Assembly: GCA_905215675.1 (NCBI GenBank)
Contig: CAJMRA010000001.1
Location: 1 to 39,972, forward strand
Origin: an uncultured bacterium
Lineage (GTDB): Bacteria; Desulfobacterota; Desulfovibrionia; Desulfovibrionales; Desulfovibrionaceae
Reading direction: 5' to 3'
Length of the DNA stretch: 39,972 nt
The translations under genes and the position numbers were made by a program. Positions 8,910 through 18,492 of the stretch are shown one piece after another. How positions within the stretch are numbered: the stretch's first letter is position 1; each line of letters opens with the position of its first letter. Under the pieces are notes generated by a model that did no database searches, was not told where the DNA came from, and saw nothing but the letters and a program-made list of their open reading frames with translations.

Positions 8910-9245
8910 TCACTGTCGTGCGTCGCGGCTCCGGCGAGCTCGTCGCTCACGGAGTCCGGTCAGAAAGCGCTGGAGAGGAAGCGGCGCATTCAGGCGTTCC
9001 GGACTGAGCAGAAGAGACAGCAGAACGCGCAGCCGTCCGGGAAGACTGGCGGCGCGGGCCTCATAGGCGCGCAGACCGGCCGGGTCCGCCTCACGGCCGA
9101 GCAGGGTCCGATAGGCAGCCAGAAGAAAGTCGATACCGTCAAGGCGCAGCAGTTCCAGCAGCGCGCGCGGGCTTGCGGGCGCGACGCGTTCCCCGGCTTC
9201 GCGCCGCACGCTTGCCATGAAGGCGCGGCAGTCAAATTTTTCCAT
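8910..9245 (-). CDS. Small DUF4214-domain protein
   Basis: A 111-residue soluble protein whose centre (about residues 36-88) reads LLAAYRTLLGREADPAGL, followed by RLRVLLSLLLSPE. This is the recognisable DUF4214 pattern (tyrosine-arginine-x-leucine-leucine-glycine-arginine, aspartate-proline-alanine-glycine, then a serine-proline-glutamate helix end). There is no signal peptide or membrane segment; the C-terminus is arginine-rich. DUF4214 modules are known from secreted RTX/S-layer-like proteins and from proteins near glycosyltransferases; their function is unknown. It overlaps the wzt 3' end by 14 bp, so it is part of the export sub-operon. A second DUF4214 domain lies in the protein at 36619-37752. 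Confidence 0.75.
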   Translation of the reverse strand: MEKFDCRAFMASVRREAGERVAPASPRALLELLRLDGIDFLLAAYRTLLGREADPAGLRAYEARAASLPGRLRVLLSLLLSPERLNAPLPLQRFLTGLRERRARRSRDARQ

Positions 9246-10443
9246 GTTCCGCTCCGTAGAGGTCCAGACTTGCCGTCAGGCGTGTATGACCGCTGAAGAA
9301 ATAGTCCTTGTCCTGCACGATTTCAAAGGTCGCCGCATTATCCCACCAGTGAAAGCAGTTTTCCAGATGCGTCGTACCGGTATGCGCGGCAAGATTGACG
9401 CTGTAGACTCCCGGGCCGATGTTCATGGCCGGAAAGTGGAAACAGCCCCGCCCGTCGCGGCGGATATCGGCCGTCGTACGCAGCAGCGCGCCGTTTGTGC
9501 CGAAGACGTCCTGCCCGAAGCGGTCGCGCAGCATGACGCCGAATGTCACGTTGTCAACGGGCTCGCGGCAGGCGTAGGCGAAGTGAATATCCGCAGGGTC
9601 CCCGGACGTCAGCACGGAAAGCGGGGAGCCGTCCGGGGACCGGAGCTGTACGGAGGTAAAGCGCACGGCGGCGTTACCGTAGCCTGTGGGCGTCTCTTCG
9701 CCGCTGTTGCCGCGGGCGGCCATGACCTTGTTGTAACGATTGACGGCTTCATCGGGAGCGCCCAGATAATCGACGACGCCGTGATGCAACAGCATGGCCG
9801 TATCGCAGAGCAGCTTGACCGCATTCATGTCGTGCGACACAAAAAGGATGGCGCCGCCCTGCGCGCGGAAGTCCCGCAGGCGGGCAAAGCATTTTTGCTG
9901 GAAGCGCACGTCGCCCACGGACAGCGCCTCGTCGATGATGAAGCAGTCCGGATCGGCATGAAAAGCGATGGCGAAGGCCAGCCGCATGGTCATGCCCGAC
10001 GAATAGCTTTTCAACGGCGCGTCGATGAAATCGTTCAGTTCGGAAAAGTCGATGATGGCCTGTTCGCGTTCGGCAAGCTGACGCCGCGTCATGTGCAGAT
10101 ACGCGCCGTTGAGATAGATGTTGCGCCGTCCCGACAGCTCGCCGTTGAATCCCGTGCCCAGCTCCAGCAGACCGGTAATTTTCCCGCGGCGTTCGATGCG
10201 GCCTTCGTCGGGCAGCAGCAGCCCGGCCACGAGCTTGAGGAGCGTGGACTTGCCGGAACCGTTTTCGCCCACGATGCCCATGGTTGTTCCCGGCTCCAGC
10301 GTGAAGGAAATACCGTCCAGCGCGGTAAAGTCCCTGTGCAGACAGCGGCGGGAAACGAGTTCGACGATGCGATCGCGCGGACGTTGAAAGAGTTTGAAGG
10401 TCTTGCGGAGGCCTTCGACGCTGATGACGGGCCTAGAGGACAT
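9232..10443 (-). CDS. wzt: Polysaccharide ABC exporter ATPase with Wzt C-domain
   Basis: Drives export of a finished polysaccharide across the inner membrane. The 403-residue chain has an ATPase domain (about 1-245): Walker A GENGSGKST (59-67), signature YSSGM (147-151), Walker B CFIIDEAL (167-174) and switch His203. A C-terminal beta-sandwich of about 145 residues follows (FTSVQLRSPDGSPL through the HWWDN region). In O-antigen exporters that extra domain binds the glycan's modified non-reducing end. Its presence argues for recognition of a capped chain, which fits the methyltransferase domains encoded upstream. The start ATG at 10443 overlaps the wzm stop by 11 bp. Confidence 0.92.
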   Translation of the reverse strand: MSSRPVISVEGLRKTFKLFQRPRDRIVELVSRRCLHRDFTALDGISFTLEPGTTMGIVGENGSGKSTLLKLVAGLLLPDEGRIERRGKITGLLELGTGFNGELSGRRNIYLNGAYLHMTRRQLAEREQAIIDFSELNDFIDAPLKSYSSGMTMRLAFAIAFHADPDCFIIDEALSVGDVRFQQKCFARLRDFRAQGGAILFVSHDMNAVKLLCDTAMLLHHGVVDYLGAPDEAVNRYNKVMAARGNSGEETPTGYGNAAVRFTSVQLRSPDGSPLSVLTSGDPADIHFAYACREPVDNVTFGVMLRDRFGQDVFGTNGALLRTTADIRRDGRGCFHFPAMNIGPGVYSVNLAAHTGTTHLENCFHWWDNAATFEIVQDKDYFFSGHTRLTASLDLYGAEHGKI

Positions 10444-11218
10444 CGCGGATATCCTTGTGCAGACGGTGAAGGGTGTACAGTCCCAGGGCAACGGCGGCAT
10501 GGGCGCTCAGCAGCATATAGGCAACGGACGCCGGGGAGACGCCCTGTCCGAAAACAAAGCATTGTTGAAAAATGCCGACCACATGCGTCATGGGGTTGAT
10601 GACCAGCGCCCGGGCGGCCCAGTCCGGCAGAATGGACGGCAGGTAGACGATGGGCGTAAACCAGAAAGCCATTTGCAGGGCGATGGCCACGGCTTCCGTG
10701 GTGTCGCGGACGAAGACGGCACAGCAGGCCAGAAAAAGGCCGAAGCCCGCGGCCAGCGCCTGCTGGCAGTACAGGGCGAGAAGCGTCCATCCCAGAAGGG
10801 AAGGCGACGGCGACCAGCCGGAGGCCAGATCGGCCGCGAACAGCAGAAGCGCGCCGAGGGCGAAGGGAAGCAGCTCCGCCATGCAGACGGCCAGCGGAAA
10901 GACGCGCAGATCCACCATGACCTTGTTGATGATCTGGCGTTTATCCACAAAGGCGCGGGCCGTGCGTTGCAGGGTGTTGGCAAAGCAGCTCCAGGCAAGA
11001 AGCCCCGAGGCCACATAGATGCCGTAGGAGTAAATATGTCCGTCGCCGCCGAAGCGGCCTCCCATGAGCTTGCCGAAAATGACAAGATAGATGAACAGCT
11101 GTACCAGCGGCCAGATGAAAATCCAGAGGGAACCGAGCATGGCGCCCGCGAAGCGTTCCTGCAAATCCTGTTTGCAAAGGGTGGCGGCCAGCAGCCAGAA
11201 ATCGATCAGCGCGCGCAT
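10433..11218 (-). CDS. wzm: Polysaccharide ABC exporter permease
   Basis: Membrane subunit of the glycan exporter, 261 residues, the standard Wzm/TagG/KpsM-class length. An amphipathic N-terminus (LLAATLCKQDLQERFAGAMLGSLWIF) precedes about six hydrophobic segments, the last ones around VAIALQMAFWFTPIVYLPSILPDW and VAYMLLSAHAAVALGLY. The FWFTPIVY element and the following NPMTHVV are characteristic of the family. It overlaps the upstream GT4 stop by 13 bp and the downstream wzt by 11 bp, so the three are co-translated. Together with Wzt it marks this locus as ABC-dependent rather than Wzx/Wzy-dependent: polymer is finished inside the cell before export. Confidence 0.93.
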   Translation of the reverse strand: MRALIDFWLLAATLCKQDLQERFAGAMLGSLWIFIWPLVQLFIYLVIFGKLMGGRFGGDGHIYSYGIYVASGLLAWSCFANTLQRTARAFVDKRQIINKVMVDLRVFPLAVCMAELLPFALGALLLFAADLASGWSPSPSLLGWTLLALYCQQALAAGFGLFLACCAVFVRDTTEAVAIALQMAFWFTPIVYLPSILPDWAARALVINPMTHVVGIFQQCFVFGQGVSPASVAYMLLSAHAAVALGLYTLHRLHKDIRDVL

Positions 11219-12360
11219 AGCTTGACGAAAAGCTCCAGATGACGTTGTACGGATGTTTCCCAGCGGAAGCGGGCGGCCTGTTCCGGTCCGCGGCGGCGCA
11301 GATCGGAGTGCAGCGTTTCATTTTCCAGCAGCTCTTTCAGGCGGGCGCTCATGGCGTCCGTATCGCCGGGGGGCGCGCACAGGGCGGCGTCCCCGCAGAC
11401 TTCCCGCAAGGCCGCGTCGGTGGAGATCAGCGTCGGACAGCCGCAGGCCAGCGCTTCCAGCGCGGGCAGGCCGAAGCCTTCATACCATGAAGGATAGGCC
11501 ACTACGTCGGCGGCCCGGTACAGATCGGGCAGATCGGCGTCCGCCACGTAGCCCCGCAGCTGTACATATGCGGAGCGTTTTTCTATTTTTGCAAGAATGT
11601 CCGCATTGTTCCAGCCGGGCGCGCCCGCCAGCAGCAGGGGAAAACGCCGCTGCAACGCTTCGGGCAGCGCGGCGTGCGCGTCCAGCAGGCCGGACAAATT
11701 CTTGCGCGGCTCCAGCGTCCCCACATGCAGGATGAAATGTTCCGGCAGATTCAGACGACGACGCGCAGCCCGGCGGCTGTCTTCCGTCCCCGGATGGAAG
11801 CGGCGCAGATCGACGCCGTTGGGAATGGCATGGACGCGATCCGGCGCGAGGGAGAACAGCTCCAGCGCTTCCTTTCGGATGGCCTCGGACACGGTGATTA
11901 CGGCGTCGGCCCGTTCCAGACCGGCGCGAAAGTGCTTTTCCATGAAGCACACACGTTCCGCCGGATGCCACTGCGGATAGAGAAAACAGGAAAAGTCGTG
12001 GGCCGTCAGCACGGCATGGCGGGCGCGAATGCCGGGCATCAGGACAAAATTGGGTTCAAAATAGCAGTCATGGCGGACGCCGCGCAGGGCATGCCACGCC
12101 GCGCCGGCAACGGCCAGACCCTTCCGGCAGACGCGTCGCGCCAGAGGCCGGCGGGCGATCAGCGATTTGATTCTGCCGATCAGGGACGCCGCGCTGCCGT
12201 TTTCATCGTCGCCGATGAGCTTCCGGCTGTAATAGCCGTAATAGTACGTCGTGGAAAACATGTCCGGGCGGGCGGCGAGTCCCTGCGCGATTTGCCGCGC
12301 ATAATGACCGACGCCGGTCTGTCTGCCCAGCAGGGGGACGGCATTGAAAATAAGGTCCAT
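11206..12360 (-). CDS. GT4-family mannosyltransferase-like enzyme
   Basis: A 384-residue GT-B glycosyltransferase. The N-terminal domain begins MDLIFNAVPLLGRQTGVGHY with the glycine loop. The linker carries VSEAIRKEALE and AIPNGVD. The donor domain has VGTLEPRKN (213-221) and the EX7E pair Glu294/Glu302 in EGFGLPALEALACGCP. This combination is typical of GT4 mannosyltransferases of O-antigen and capsule loci (MtfB/WbdB-like), although donor specificity is inferred. The ATG at 12360 follows an AGGA box. It is the first gene after the hairpin-rich gap at 12361-12525 and the head of the wzm-wzt sub-operon. Confidence 0.87.
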   Translation of the reverse strand: MDLIFNAVPLLGRQTGVGHYARQIAQGLAARPDMFSTTYYYGYYSRKLIGDDENGSAASLIGRIKSLIARRPLARRVCRKGLAVAGAAWHALRGVRHDCYFEPNFVLMPGIRARHAVLTAHDFSCFLYPQWHPAERVCFMEKHFRAGLERADAVITVSEAIRKEALELFSLAPDRVHAIPNGVDLRRFHPGTEDSRRAARRRLNLPEHFILHVGTLEPRKNLSGLLDAHAALPEALQRRFPLLLAGAPGWNNADILAKIEKRSAYVQLRGYVADADLPDLYRAADVVAYPSWYEGFGLPALEALACGCPTLISTDAALREVCGDAALCAPPGDTDAMSARLKELLENETLHSDLRRRGPEQAARFRWETSVQRHLELFVKLCAR

Positions 12361-12403
12361 GTGCGATCCTGACAAATACGATGGTGCGACGGGCAACGCC
12401 CGT

Positions 12404-12450
12404 GAGCGTTTCACCTTTGAAAAAGGTGAAACGCGAGGCGGCAGCACAGC
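12404..12450 (+). repeat. REP-like palindromic element
   Basis: Contains a perfect 13-bp stem (12406-12418 with 12422-12434, arm GCGTTTCACCTTT) around GAA, followed by GAGGCGGC and CACAGC. The same order and orientation is seen at 39846-39912, and inverted at 5833-5899. It lies between the double GT4 gene and the next GT4. Confidence 0.8.
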
Positions 12451-12451
12451 G

Positions 12452-12515
12452 GGAAAAACCGCGTTTTTCCGCGAAACGACAGCCCGTATGGTTTGAAACG
12501 CCGTGCGTTTCAAAC
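12452..12515 (-). terminator. Tandem hairpins after the double GT4 gene
   Basis: Two perfect stems lie just past the 3' end of the minus-strand gene that stops at 12526. One is 11 bp (12491-12501 with 12505-12515, loop CGT). The other is 8 bp (12452-12459 with 12463-12470) whose right arm ends a run of five T. With the REP-like hairpin beside them they form three hairpins in about 110 bp, a likely terminator or mRNA-processing region that splits the locus into two transcription units. Confidence 0.6.
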
Positions 12516-12525
12516 TGAAAATGCT

Positions 12526-14907
12526 CTATTCCAGTTCGGCGACGGCCTTTTCCAGAACCTGCATGACCGCGCGCCAGTCGTAACGGGCAGCGATGCGGCG
12601 CGCCGTGGCCTCCAGCTCCCGCGAATCCGACGGCTGCGTAAGAATGCGGCGGATCATGCGGGGAAATTCCTCCGGCGCGCAGGCATGGACGCAGGGTTCC
12701 AGCGGCTCGTCGATGCCGCGCATGCCGAAGGGCGTCGATACGGTTTCAAGTCCGGCCGCCGCGTATTCCACCAGTTTGAGGTTGGTGCCGGAGCCGGAAA
12801 TCACGGGATTCAGCCCCACGTCGGCCGCATGCAGCAGGATTTTCTTGACGGCCTCGCTGACGATGCCCGTCAGATGGACATTGGCGGGACGGGGCGCGTC
12901 CCGGACTTCGGCCTGCGTGCCGACGCTGCCCACGACCAGAAACTGAACGTCGGGCAGTTCTCCGGCCATGTCGCGGATGAGGGACAGGGCCTCGATATTC
13001 GGCTTGTGCCCGCTGCCGACGAACAGGGCAAGCGGCACGTCCGGGTAGAGCAGGCGGCGGCGCAGGGCGCGCCGTTCCCGCGCGGAGGCAAAGCCCGTGT
13101 CCGCGCCGTCGCAGCCGTTGGGGAGAATGCGGCACTTTTCGGCGGGCAGATCGTAACACGTCGCGAAGCGTGCGGCATCTTCCCGCGAACAGGCAAGGAC
13201 GATGCGCGCCGTCCGCACGCATTCGCGCTCCATGGCAAAGACTTCCCGCAACAGTTCCGGGCAACGGTCGCCGAGCACGGCGGTTTTCATGTCGCTTTCG
13301 ACATTGTGGGCGTCATAGAGCAGCGGCGTTTGCGGCAGGGCGCGTTGCAGGGCGGGCAGAAGCCAGGGCGTGGCAACGGCGCAGAGGGCGTTTTCCCCCT
13401 GCATGCGCAGGGCGTCATGCAGGCCAGCATCTTCTCCGCAGGTACGCATCAGGGCAAGATCGTCCACGCTTGCGCCGCCGCAGCGGGCGCGCAGGGCGTC
13501 GGCTTCGTCCAGCGCCCGCTGCGGCCACGGCAGGCGCAGTTCCCGGAAATGCGGTAGGAGTTCCCGCGTCTGTACGCCCTGCTGCGTCTGTGCGCCATAG
13601 CAGATCAGCAGCACGTCGTGACGGCGGGCCAGCGTCTTGCAGACATGATACAGGCGTCGTCCGCCTCCGGAAGGAGCAGAGGCGGAAAACGTGCCGCATA
13701 CCAGAATCCGGCGTCGCGCGGTATCCGTGTTGCGCGTCGCGGCCTGCGCCGCATGAAACAGCAGCTTGCGACAAACGTTCTTCCAGGTGATGTCGCGCAC
13801 CCGCTCCCGCGCGGCGAGCCCCAGACGTTCCGCCAGCGCGGGATCGTCGGCAAGGCGCTGCATGGCCGCGCCCAGAGCTTCGGGCTCGGGTTCCGTACAG
13901 AGTCCCGTGCGGCCGTCCTCCACCAGTTCGCAGACGCCTCCGGCGTCGCTGACGGTCACGACGGGCTTTGCCGTGTGCATGGCCTCCACGGTAATGAGCC
14001 CGTAATCCTCGTCGTAAGGCACAAAGGGAACGAAAAGCGCTCCGGCATAGAGCGCGGGCAGCTCGGCATCCGGCACATGGCCGAGAAATTCCACGCGGGG
14101 ATCGTCCGCCGCCAGCGCCTTCAGATGTTCCATTTCCGGCCCCGTTCCGGCAATCTTGAGGGGAATATTAGCGGAAACATGCCGCATGGCCTCGATAATC
14201 AGGCGAAGGCGCTTCATGGAGGTAAGGCGGCTGGCCGTGAAGATGTAGCGCCCCGGCTCCGGCGGCAGGGCCGGGATATCCGAAGGATGCGGCAGCACCA
14301 GCGTTTCCACGCCCGGCGGCAGATAGCCGCGGCGGCGCACGGTGTCGGAAATGGTCGCATAGGCCGATACCTGCGAAGGCGCCAGCGCCGCGCGATCGAA
14401 GAAATGAATTACTTCCCGGATGAGCGGGCCGGGAAAGGCCAGATAGTGCGGCGGAATGTCCGTTCGGCCGCGCAGCCGGTCCAGCATGTCGAACATCCGG
14501 GCCAGATCGTCGCGCGTGGGCGCGGGCGTGCGCGCCGGCAGGATCAGATCGCGCAGCGCCGCCGGTACGGGATCGAGGCGTTCGGGCAGGCCGGTGAAGC
14601 GATAGGTATCGTAGAGGCCGCGCAGGGTGTGCTGCATGTAGACCACATGACGCGGATGGCGGATCATCCAGGCGGGATACTTGGTGCTGACGACCATGTC
14701 GAAATGGGAAAGATCCAGCTCGCTGAAACGGCGGTAGGCGTCGATCAGATCGAAAAAGCCGTCTTCCCTGCAGGGAATTTTCAGCAGCTCCACAGAGGCG
14801 TCGCTCCAGGCGGAGAGGGCGCGATGCAGCCCCCACCAGAATTTTTCCGCGCCCCCGATCTGAAAGGGGACGGAGGACGGCGCAATGATGGCGATGGTCT
14901 GAGTCAT
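12526..14907 (-). CDS. Two-domain GT4 glycosyltransferase
   Basis: A 793-residue protein with two complete GT-B modules. Module 1 (about 1-395) starts TQTIAIIAPSSVPFQIGGAEKF and has FTASRLTSMKRL, KIAGTGPEMEHL and an EX7E pair Glu300/Glu308 in EDYGLITVEAMHTAKPVV. Module 2 (about 399-793) starts RILVCGTFSASAPSGGGRRLY. It has LLYDAHNVESD, ILPNGCD, ALFVGSGHKPNIEAL and VGLNPVISGSGTNLKLVEYAAAGLETVSTPFG, a GT4/GT1-like donor site without a classical EX7E. Two linkages may be made by one polypeptide. The ATG at 14907 is chosen because further upstream reading overlaps manC; the gap to manC is 26 bp. Donors are unknown; mannose or fucose is plausible from context. Confidence 0.88.
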   Translation of the reverse strand: MTQTIAIIAPSSVPFQIGGAEKFWWGLHRALSAWSDASVELLKIPCREDGFFDLIDAYRRFSELDLSHFDMVVSTKYPAWMIRHPRHVVYMQHTLRGLYDTYRFTGLPERLDPVPAALRDLILPARTPAPTRDDLARMFDMLDRLRGRTDIPPHYLAFPGPLIREVIHFFDRAALAPSQVSAYATISDTVRRRGYLPPGVETLVLPHPSDIPALPPEPGRYIFTASRLTSMKRLRLIIEAMRHVSANIPLKIAGTGPEMEHLKALAADDPRVEFLGHVPDAELPALYAGALFVPFVPYDEDYGLITVEAMHTAKPVVTVSDAGGVCELVEDGRTGLCTEPEPEALGAAMQRLADDPALAERLGLAARERVRDITWKNVCRKLLFHAAQAATRNTDTARRRILVCGTFSASAPSGGGRRLYHVCKTLARRHDVLLICYGAQTQQGVQTRELLPHFRELRLPWPQRALDEADALRARCGGASVDDLALMRTCGEDAGLHDALRMQGENALCAVATPWLLPALQRALPQTPLLYDAHNVESDMKTAVLGDRCPELLREVFAMERECVRTARIVLACSREDAARFATCYDLPAEKCRILPNGCDGADTGFASARERRALRRRLLYPDVPLALFVGSGHKPNIEALSLIRDMAGELPDVQFLVVGSVGTQAEVRDAPRPANVHLTGIVSEAVKKILLHAADVGLNPVISGSGTNLKLVEYAAAGLETVSTPFGMRGIDEPLEPCVHACAPEEFPRMIRRILTQPSDSRELEATARRIAARYDWRAVMQVLEKAVAELE

Positions 14908-14933
14908 GGGCGAAGAATACGGGCGATTTTTCG

Positions 14934-16346
14934 TTATTTCCGTCCGTAGACGTCGGCAAGGCGGACGATATCGTCTTCGCCGAGATACGCGCCGGACTGG
15001 ATTTCTATCAGCACAAGCGGAATCTTGCCGGGATTTTTCAGGCGGTGGCGCGTGCCGAGAGGAATATAGGTGGACTGATCCTCGGTAAAGAGGCGGGTTT
15101 CTTCCCCGTTGGTCACTTCCGCCGTGCCGCTGACGACGACCCAGTGTTCGGCGCGGTGATGGTGCATTTGCAGCGAGAGTTCCGCGCCGGGAAGCACGAC
15201 GATGCGCTTGACCTGAAAGCGATCGCCTCCGGCCAGCGCCTCGAAGCTGCCCCACGGGCGCTGCACGAGCGCGTGCTGCCGACTTTCCGCGCGCCCTTCC
15301 CGTTGCAGACGGGCGACCAGCGTTTTGACTTCCTGGGCACGGTTTCGGGGAATGACAAGCACGGCGTCCGGCGTTTCCACCACAACCAGATCGCGAACGC
15401 CGAGGGCCGCCAGCAGGCGATGGCGCGCATTCAGAAAGCAGCCTTCCACATCTTCAAGAAGCACGTCGCCGACGGCGACATTGCCCTGCGCATCCTTGTC
15501 GCCCGCCTGATAGAGCGCTTCCCACGATCCCAGATCGCTCCAGCCCAGCGTCAGCGGCAGCACGACCGCCCGTGTTGTCTTTTCCATGACGGCATAGTCG
15601 ATGGAGTCCGCCGGAACGGACAGAAAGGCTTCGCGGCCCGGGCGGCAGAAGGGGCCGTCGTTCCGTCGCTCCTGCCAGGCCGCGCGACAGCCCGCCGCCA
15701 TTTCCGGCGCATGGCGCGTCAGCTCTTCCAGAAAGACGGAAGCCCGCAGCAGAAAAATGCCGCTGTTCCAGAAATAGCCGCCACGCGCCAGCATGGCCTC
15801 CGCCGCGGCGCGGTCGGGCTTTTCCACAAAGCGGGCGACGGCAAATCCCGGCCCGGCGGCGTCGCCGCGTTCAATATAGCCGTAGCCCGTTTCCGGCCCG
15901 GAAGGCTCGATACCGAAGGCGACTATGGCCCCTTTTTCGGCAGACGGCACGGCCCGGAGGACGCCCCGGCAGAAGGCGGCGTCATCGTCAAGGGCGTGAT
16001 CCGAAGGCAGAACCAGCATCAGCGGATCTTCTCCCGTTTCCCGCAGGGCCTGCGCGGCCAGCGCAAGGGCGGGCGCGGTATTGCGGGGAGCCGGTTCCAG
16101 CAGGATGGTCGCCTGTCCGACCGTTTCGTGCAGTTCATGCAGCACATGAAAGCGATGCTCCTCATTGCAGACCACAAGCGGAGCGGCGCGCCCCGGCAGT
16201 CCGTCCAGACGTCGCAGTGTGCGCGCAAAAAGCGTCGGTTCGTCGCCGAAGGCGACAAACTGCTTGGGATGGAGTTCCCGCGAAAGCGGCCAGAGACGCG
16301 TGCCGCTGCCGCCGCAAAGTATGACGGGGGTGATGGTCGTTGGCAT
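14934..16346 (-). CDS. manC: Mannose-1-P guanylyltransferase / mannose-6-P isomerase
   Basis: Bifunctional enzyme of GDP-mannose synthesis, 470 residues, normal for the type II ManC/AlgA/CpsB group. The N-terminal nucleotidyltransferase domain has ILCGGSGTRLWPLSRELHPKQF (residues 9-30), PSDH (114-117) and FVEKP (173-177). The C-terminal isomerase cupin starts at RPWGSFEAL (about 363). It has the metal-binding cluster QMHHHRAEHW (393-402) followed by VVSGTAEV. A good AAGGAT box precedes the ATG at 16346. It sits between fcl and the double GT4 in the same orientation, and supplies the substrate for Gmd as well as for mannosyltransferases. Confidence 0.96.
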   Translation of the reverse strand: MPTTITPVILCGGSGTRLWPLSRELHPKQFVAFGDEPTLFARTLRRLDGLPGRAAPLVVCNEEHRFHVLHELHETVGQATILLEPAPRNTAPALALAAQALRETGEDPLMLVLPSDHALDDDAAFCRGVLRAVPSAEKGAIVAFGIEPSGPETGYGYIERGDAAGPGFAVARFVEKPDRAAAEAMLARGGYFWNSGIFLLRASVFLEELTRHAPEMAAGCRAAWQERRNDGPFCRPGREAFLSVPADSIDYAVMEKTTRAVVLPLTLGWSDLGSWEALYQAGDKDAQGNVAVGDVLLEDVEGCFLNARHRLLAALGVRDLVVVETPDAVLVIPRNRAQEVKTLVARLQREGRAESRQHALVQRPWGSFEALAGGDRFQVKRIVVLPGAELSLQMHHHRAEHWVVVSGTAEVTNGEETRLFTEDQSTYIPLGTRHRLKNPGKIPLVLIEIQSGAYLGEDDIVRLADVYGRK

Positions 16347-16376
16347 TGGCGTAATCCTTTGGGGTGACAGGCAGAG

Positions 16377-17315
16377 CTAGCCGCGCCGATTCTCATGATC
16401 CACATACCAGCGGTAGGTATCGCGGATGCCGTCTTCAAGGGGAATGCGCGCCTTCCAGCCCAGAGCGTGCAGTTTCGTCAGATCAAGGAGCTTGCGCGGC
16501 GTGCCGTCCGGTTTGGAGGCGTCCTGTACAAGTTTTCCCTGATAGCCGACGATATCGGCAATCATCCTGGCCAGCGCGGCAATACTGATTTCCTCGCCGC
16601 TTCCGATATTGACGATTTCCGCATCATCATACGTCTGCATGAGATACAGACAGGCGTCCGCCATGTCGTCCACATGCAGGAATTCCCGCAGGGCGGAACC
16701 GGTACCCCAGATGCGGACTTCGGGAGCCCGGGACCCTTTTGCCTCATGCAGGCGGCGCAGCAGGGCGGGCAGCACATGCGAATTTTCCGGGTGAAAATTG
16801 TCCTCCGGGCCGTAAAGATTGGTCGGCATGACGGAAATGGCGTCAAAGCCGTATTGGCGGCGGTAGGCCTGGCACATCTTGATGCCCGCAATCTTGGCTA
16901 TGGCATAACTGTCATTGGTCGGTTCCAGCGGGCCGGAGAGCAGACAGGATTCCGGCATGGGCTGAGGCGCGTTACGGGGGTAGATGCAGGAAGAACCGAG
17001 AAACAGCAGTTTTCGGACGCCGTGCCGGTACGCGGCGTCAATGACGTTTGTCTGAATTTGCAAGTTGTTGCGTATGAAGTCCGCAGGGTAGCAGGAATTG
17101 GCCTGAATACCGCCCACATGGGCGGCGGCCAGCAGGACATATTCAGGACGTTCTGCGGCAAAGAATTGTTCCACATCCGCCTGACGGCAAAGGTCCAGCT
17201 CCGCATGGGTACGAGTCAGCACATGGGAGCAGCCCTTGCGGTACAGGGCCCGGAGGAGCGCCGAGCCAACAAGTCCCCTGTGCCCGGCCAGATAGATACG
17301 AGCATTGTTGTCCAT
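16377..17315 (-). CDS. fcl: GDP-L-fucose synthase
   Basis: Epimerises and reduces GDP-4-keto-6-deoxymannose to GDP-L-fucose with NADPH. It is 312 residues, an extended short-chain dehydrogenase. Visible motifs are the nucleotide-binding GHRGLVG (11-17), AAAHVGGI (63-70), SSCIYP (108-113) with the catalytic serine, and the YxxxK pair Tyr137/Lys141 in [10 protein letters not shown]. The [23 protein letters not shown] segment is characteristic of Fcl/WcaG. The start lies 11 bp after the gmd stop, so the two are translated together. Confidence 0.96.
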   Translation of the reverse strand: MDNNARIYLAGHRGLVGSALLRALYRKGCSHVLTRTHAELDLCRQADVEQFFAAERPEYVLLAAAHVGGIQANSCYPADFIRNNLQIQTNVIDAAYRHGVRKLLFLGSSCIYPRNAPQPMPESCLLSGPLEPTNDSYAIAKIAGIKMCQAYRRQYGFDAISVMPTNLYGPEDNFHPENSHVLPALLRRLHEAKGSRAPEVRIWGTGSALREFLHVDDMADACLYLMQTYDDAEIVNIGSGEEISIAALARMIADIVGYQGKLVQDASKPDGTPRKLLDLTKLHALGWKARIPLEDGIRDTYRWYVDHENRRG

Positions 17316-17326
17316 TTTCCGCCCCT

Positions 17327-18475
17327 CTATCTTTCCGCGGCATTATGGAGTTGAAATCCGGCCTGCATGATGACGGCGTCCCGCAGGGCCTGCTGCAAAT
17401 CCTCGAGGACCATTTCCCGCACCGTGTCTTCAAAGGAAATGCGCGGAGCCCAGCCCAGTTCCCGTGCCGCCCTGGAAGGATCGCCCAACAGGGTTTCCAC
17501 TTCCGCAGGGCGGAAATAGCGCGGCGATACGCGCACGACACAATCCCCCGGCCGGAGAGGACTGGCGATTGTTCGTCCGTTGCAGAGCGCTTTCAGCCGG
17601 TCCGTGTCCAGATGCGCCACAAGGGCCTTTTCATCCAGCCCGGAGCCGCGCCATTCGAGCGACAGGCCAAGTTCTCCCGCCGCCCTGTTCACAAAGTCGC
17701 GCACGGAAAATTGCCGTCCTGTGGCGATGACGTAATCGCGAGGTTCCGCCTGTTGCAGCATCAGCCATTGCATACGCACGTAATCGGCGGCATGCCCCCA
17801 GTCGCGCAGCGCGTCCAGATTGCCGAGCGACAGCGCGTCGTCCAGCCCCAGCGCCAGACGCGCCAGCCCCCGCGTGATTTTTCTGGTGACGAAGGTTTCG
17901 CCGCGCAACGGCGATTCGTGGTTGAAGAGAATGCCGTTGCAGGCATAGATGCCGTAGGCTTCCCGGTAATTGACGCAAATCCAGTAGGCATAGAGCTTGG
18001 CGCAGGCGTAGGGACTGCGGGGATGGAAGGGCGTCGTTTCCTTCTGGGGCGTTTCCTGCACGAGGCCGAACAGTTCGGAGGTGGACGCCTGATAGAAGCG
18101 GGTCTTTTGTTCCAGTCCCAGAATACGGATGGCCTCCAGCAGACGCAGCGGTCCCAGCGCATCCACGTCAGCCGTGTATTCCGGCTGTTCAAAGCTGACC
18201 TTGACGTGACTTTGCGCCGCCAGATTGTAGATTTCATCCGGCTGAATTTCCTGTACCAGGCGAATGAGGTTGGCAGAATCCGTCAGATCCCCGTAGTGCA
18301 GCTGAAAGCGATCCGGGCTGTGGTGCCATTGCTCATAAAGGGCATCGATGCGTCCCGTATTGAAAAGCGATGAACGACGTTTGATGCCGTGAACGGCATA
18401 ACCCTGCTCCAGCAGAAATTCCGCCAGATAGGCGCCGTCCTGCCCTGTAATGCCTGTAATAAGCGCTGTTTTCAT
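17327..18475 (-). CDS. gmd: GDP-mannose 4,6-dehydratase
   Basis: First committed step to GDP-L-fucose (or GDP-rhamnose/perosamine). It is 382 residues, slightly longer than most Gmd proteins. It has the Rossmann loop TGITGQDG (7-14), the [11 protein letters not shown] segment that binds the second coenzyme molecule, and the STSE catalytic set (Thr132, Glu134). The YxxxK pair is Tyr156/Lys160 in [11 protein letters not shown], and the product-site [18 protein letters not shown] is present. The ATG at 18475 was chosen over a longer in-frame reading to 18607 that enters the upstream gene. The adjacent fcl indicates fucose as the product. Confidence 0.96.
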   Translation of the reverse strand: MKTALITGITGQDGAYLAEFLLEQGYAVHGIKRRSSLFNTGRIDALYEQWHHSPDRFQLHYGDLTDSANLIRLVQEIQPDEIYNLAAQSHVKVSFEQPEYTADVDALGPLRLLEAIRILGLEQKTRFYQASTSELFGLVQETPQKETTPFHPRSPYACAKLYAYWICVNYREAYGIYACNGILFNHESPLRGETFVTRKITRGLARLALGLDDALSLGNLDALRDWGHAADYVRMQWLMLQQAEPRDYVIATGRQFSVRDFVNRAAGELGLSLEWRGSGLDEKALVAHLDTDRLKALCNGRTIASPLRPGDCVVRVSPRYFRPAEVETLLGDPSRAARELGWAPRISFEDTVREMVLEDLQQALRDAVIMQAGFQLHNAAER

Positions 18476-18492
18476 AAGAGTTCCAGAGCTGT

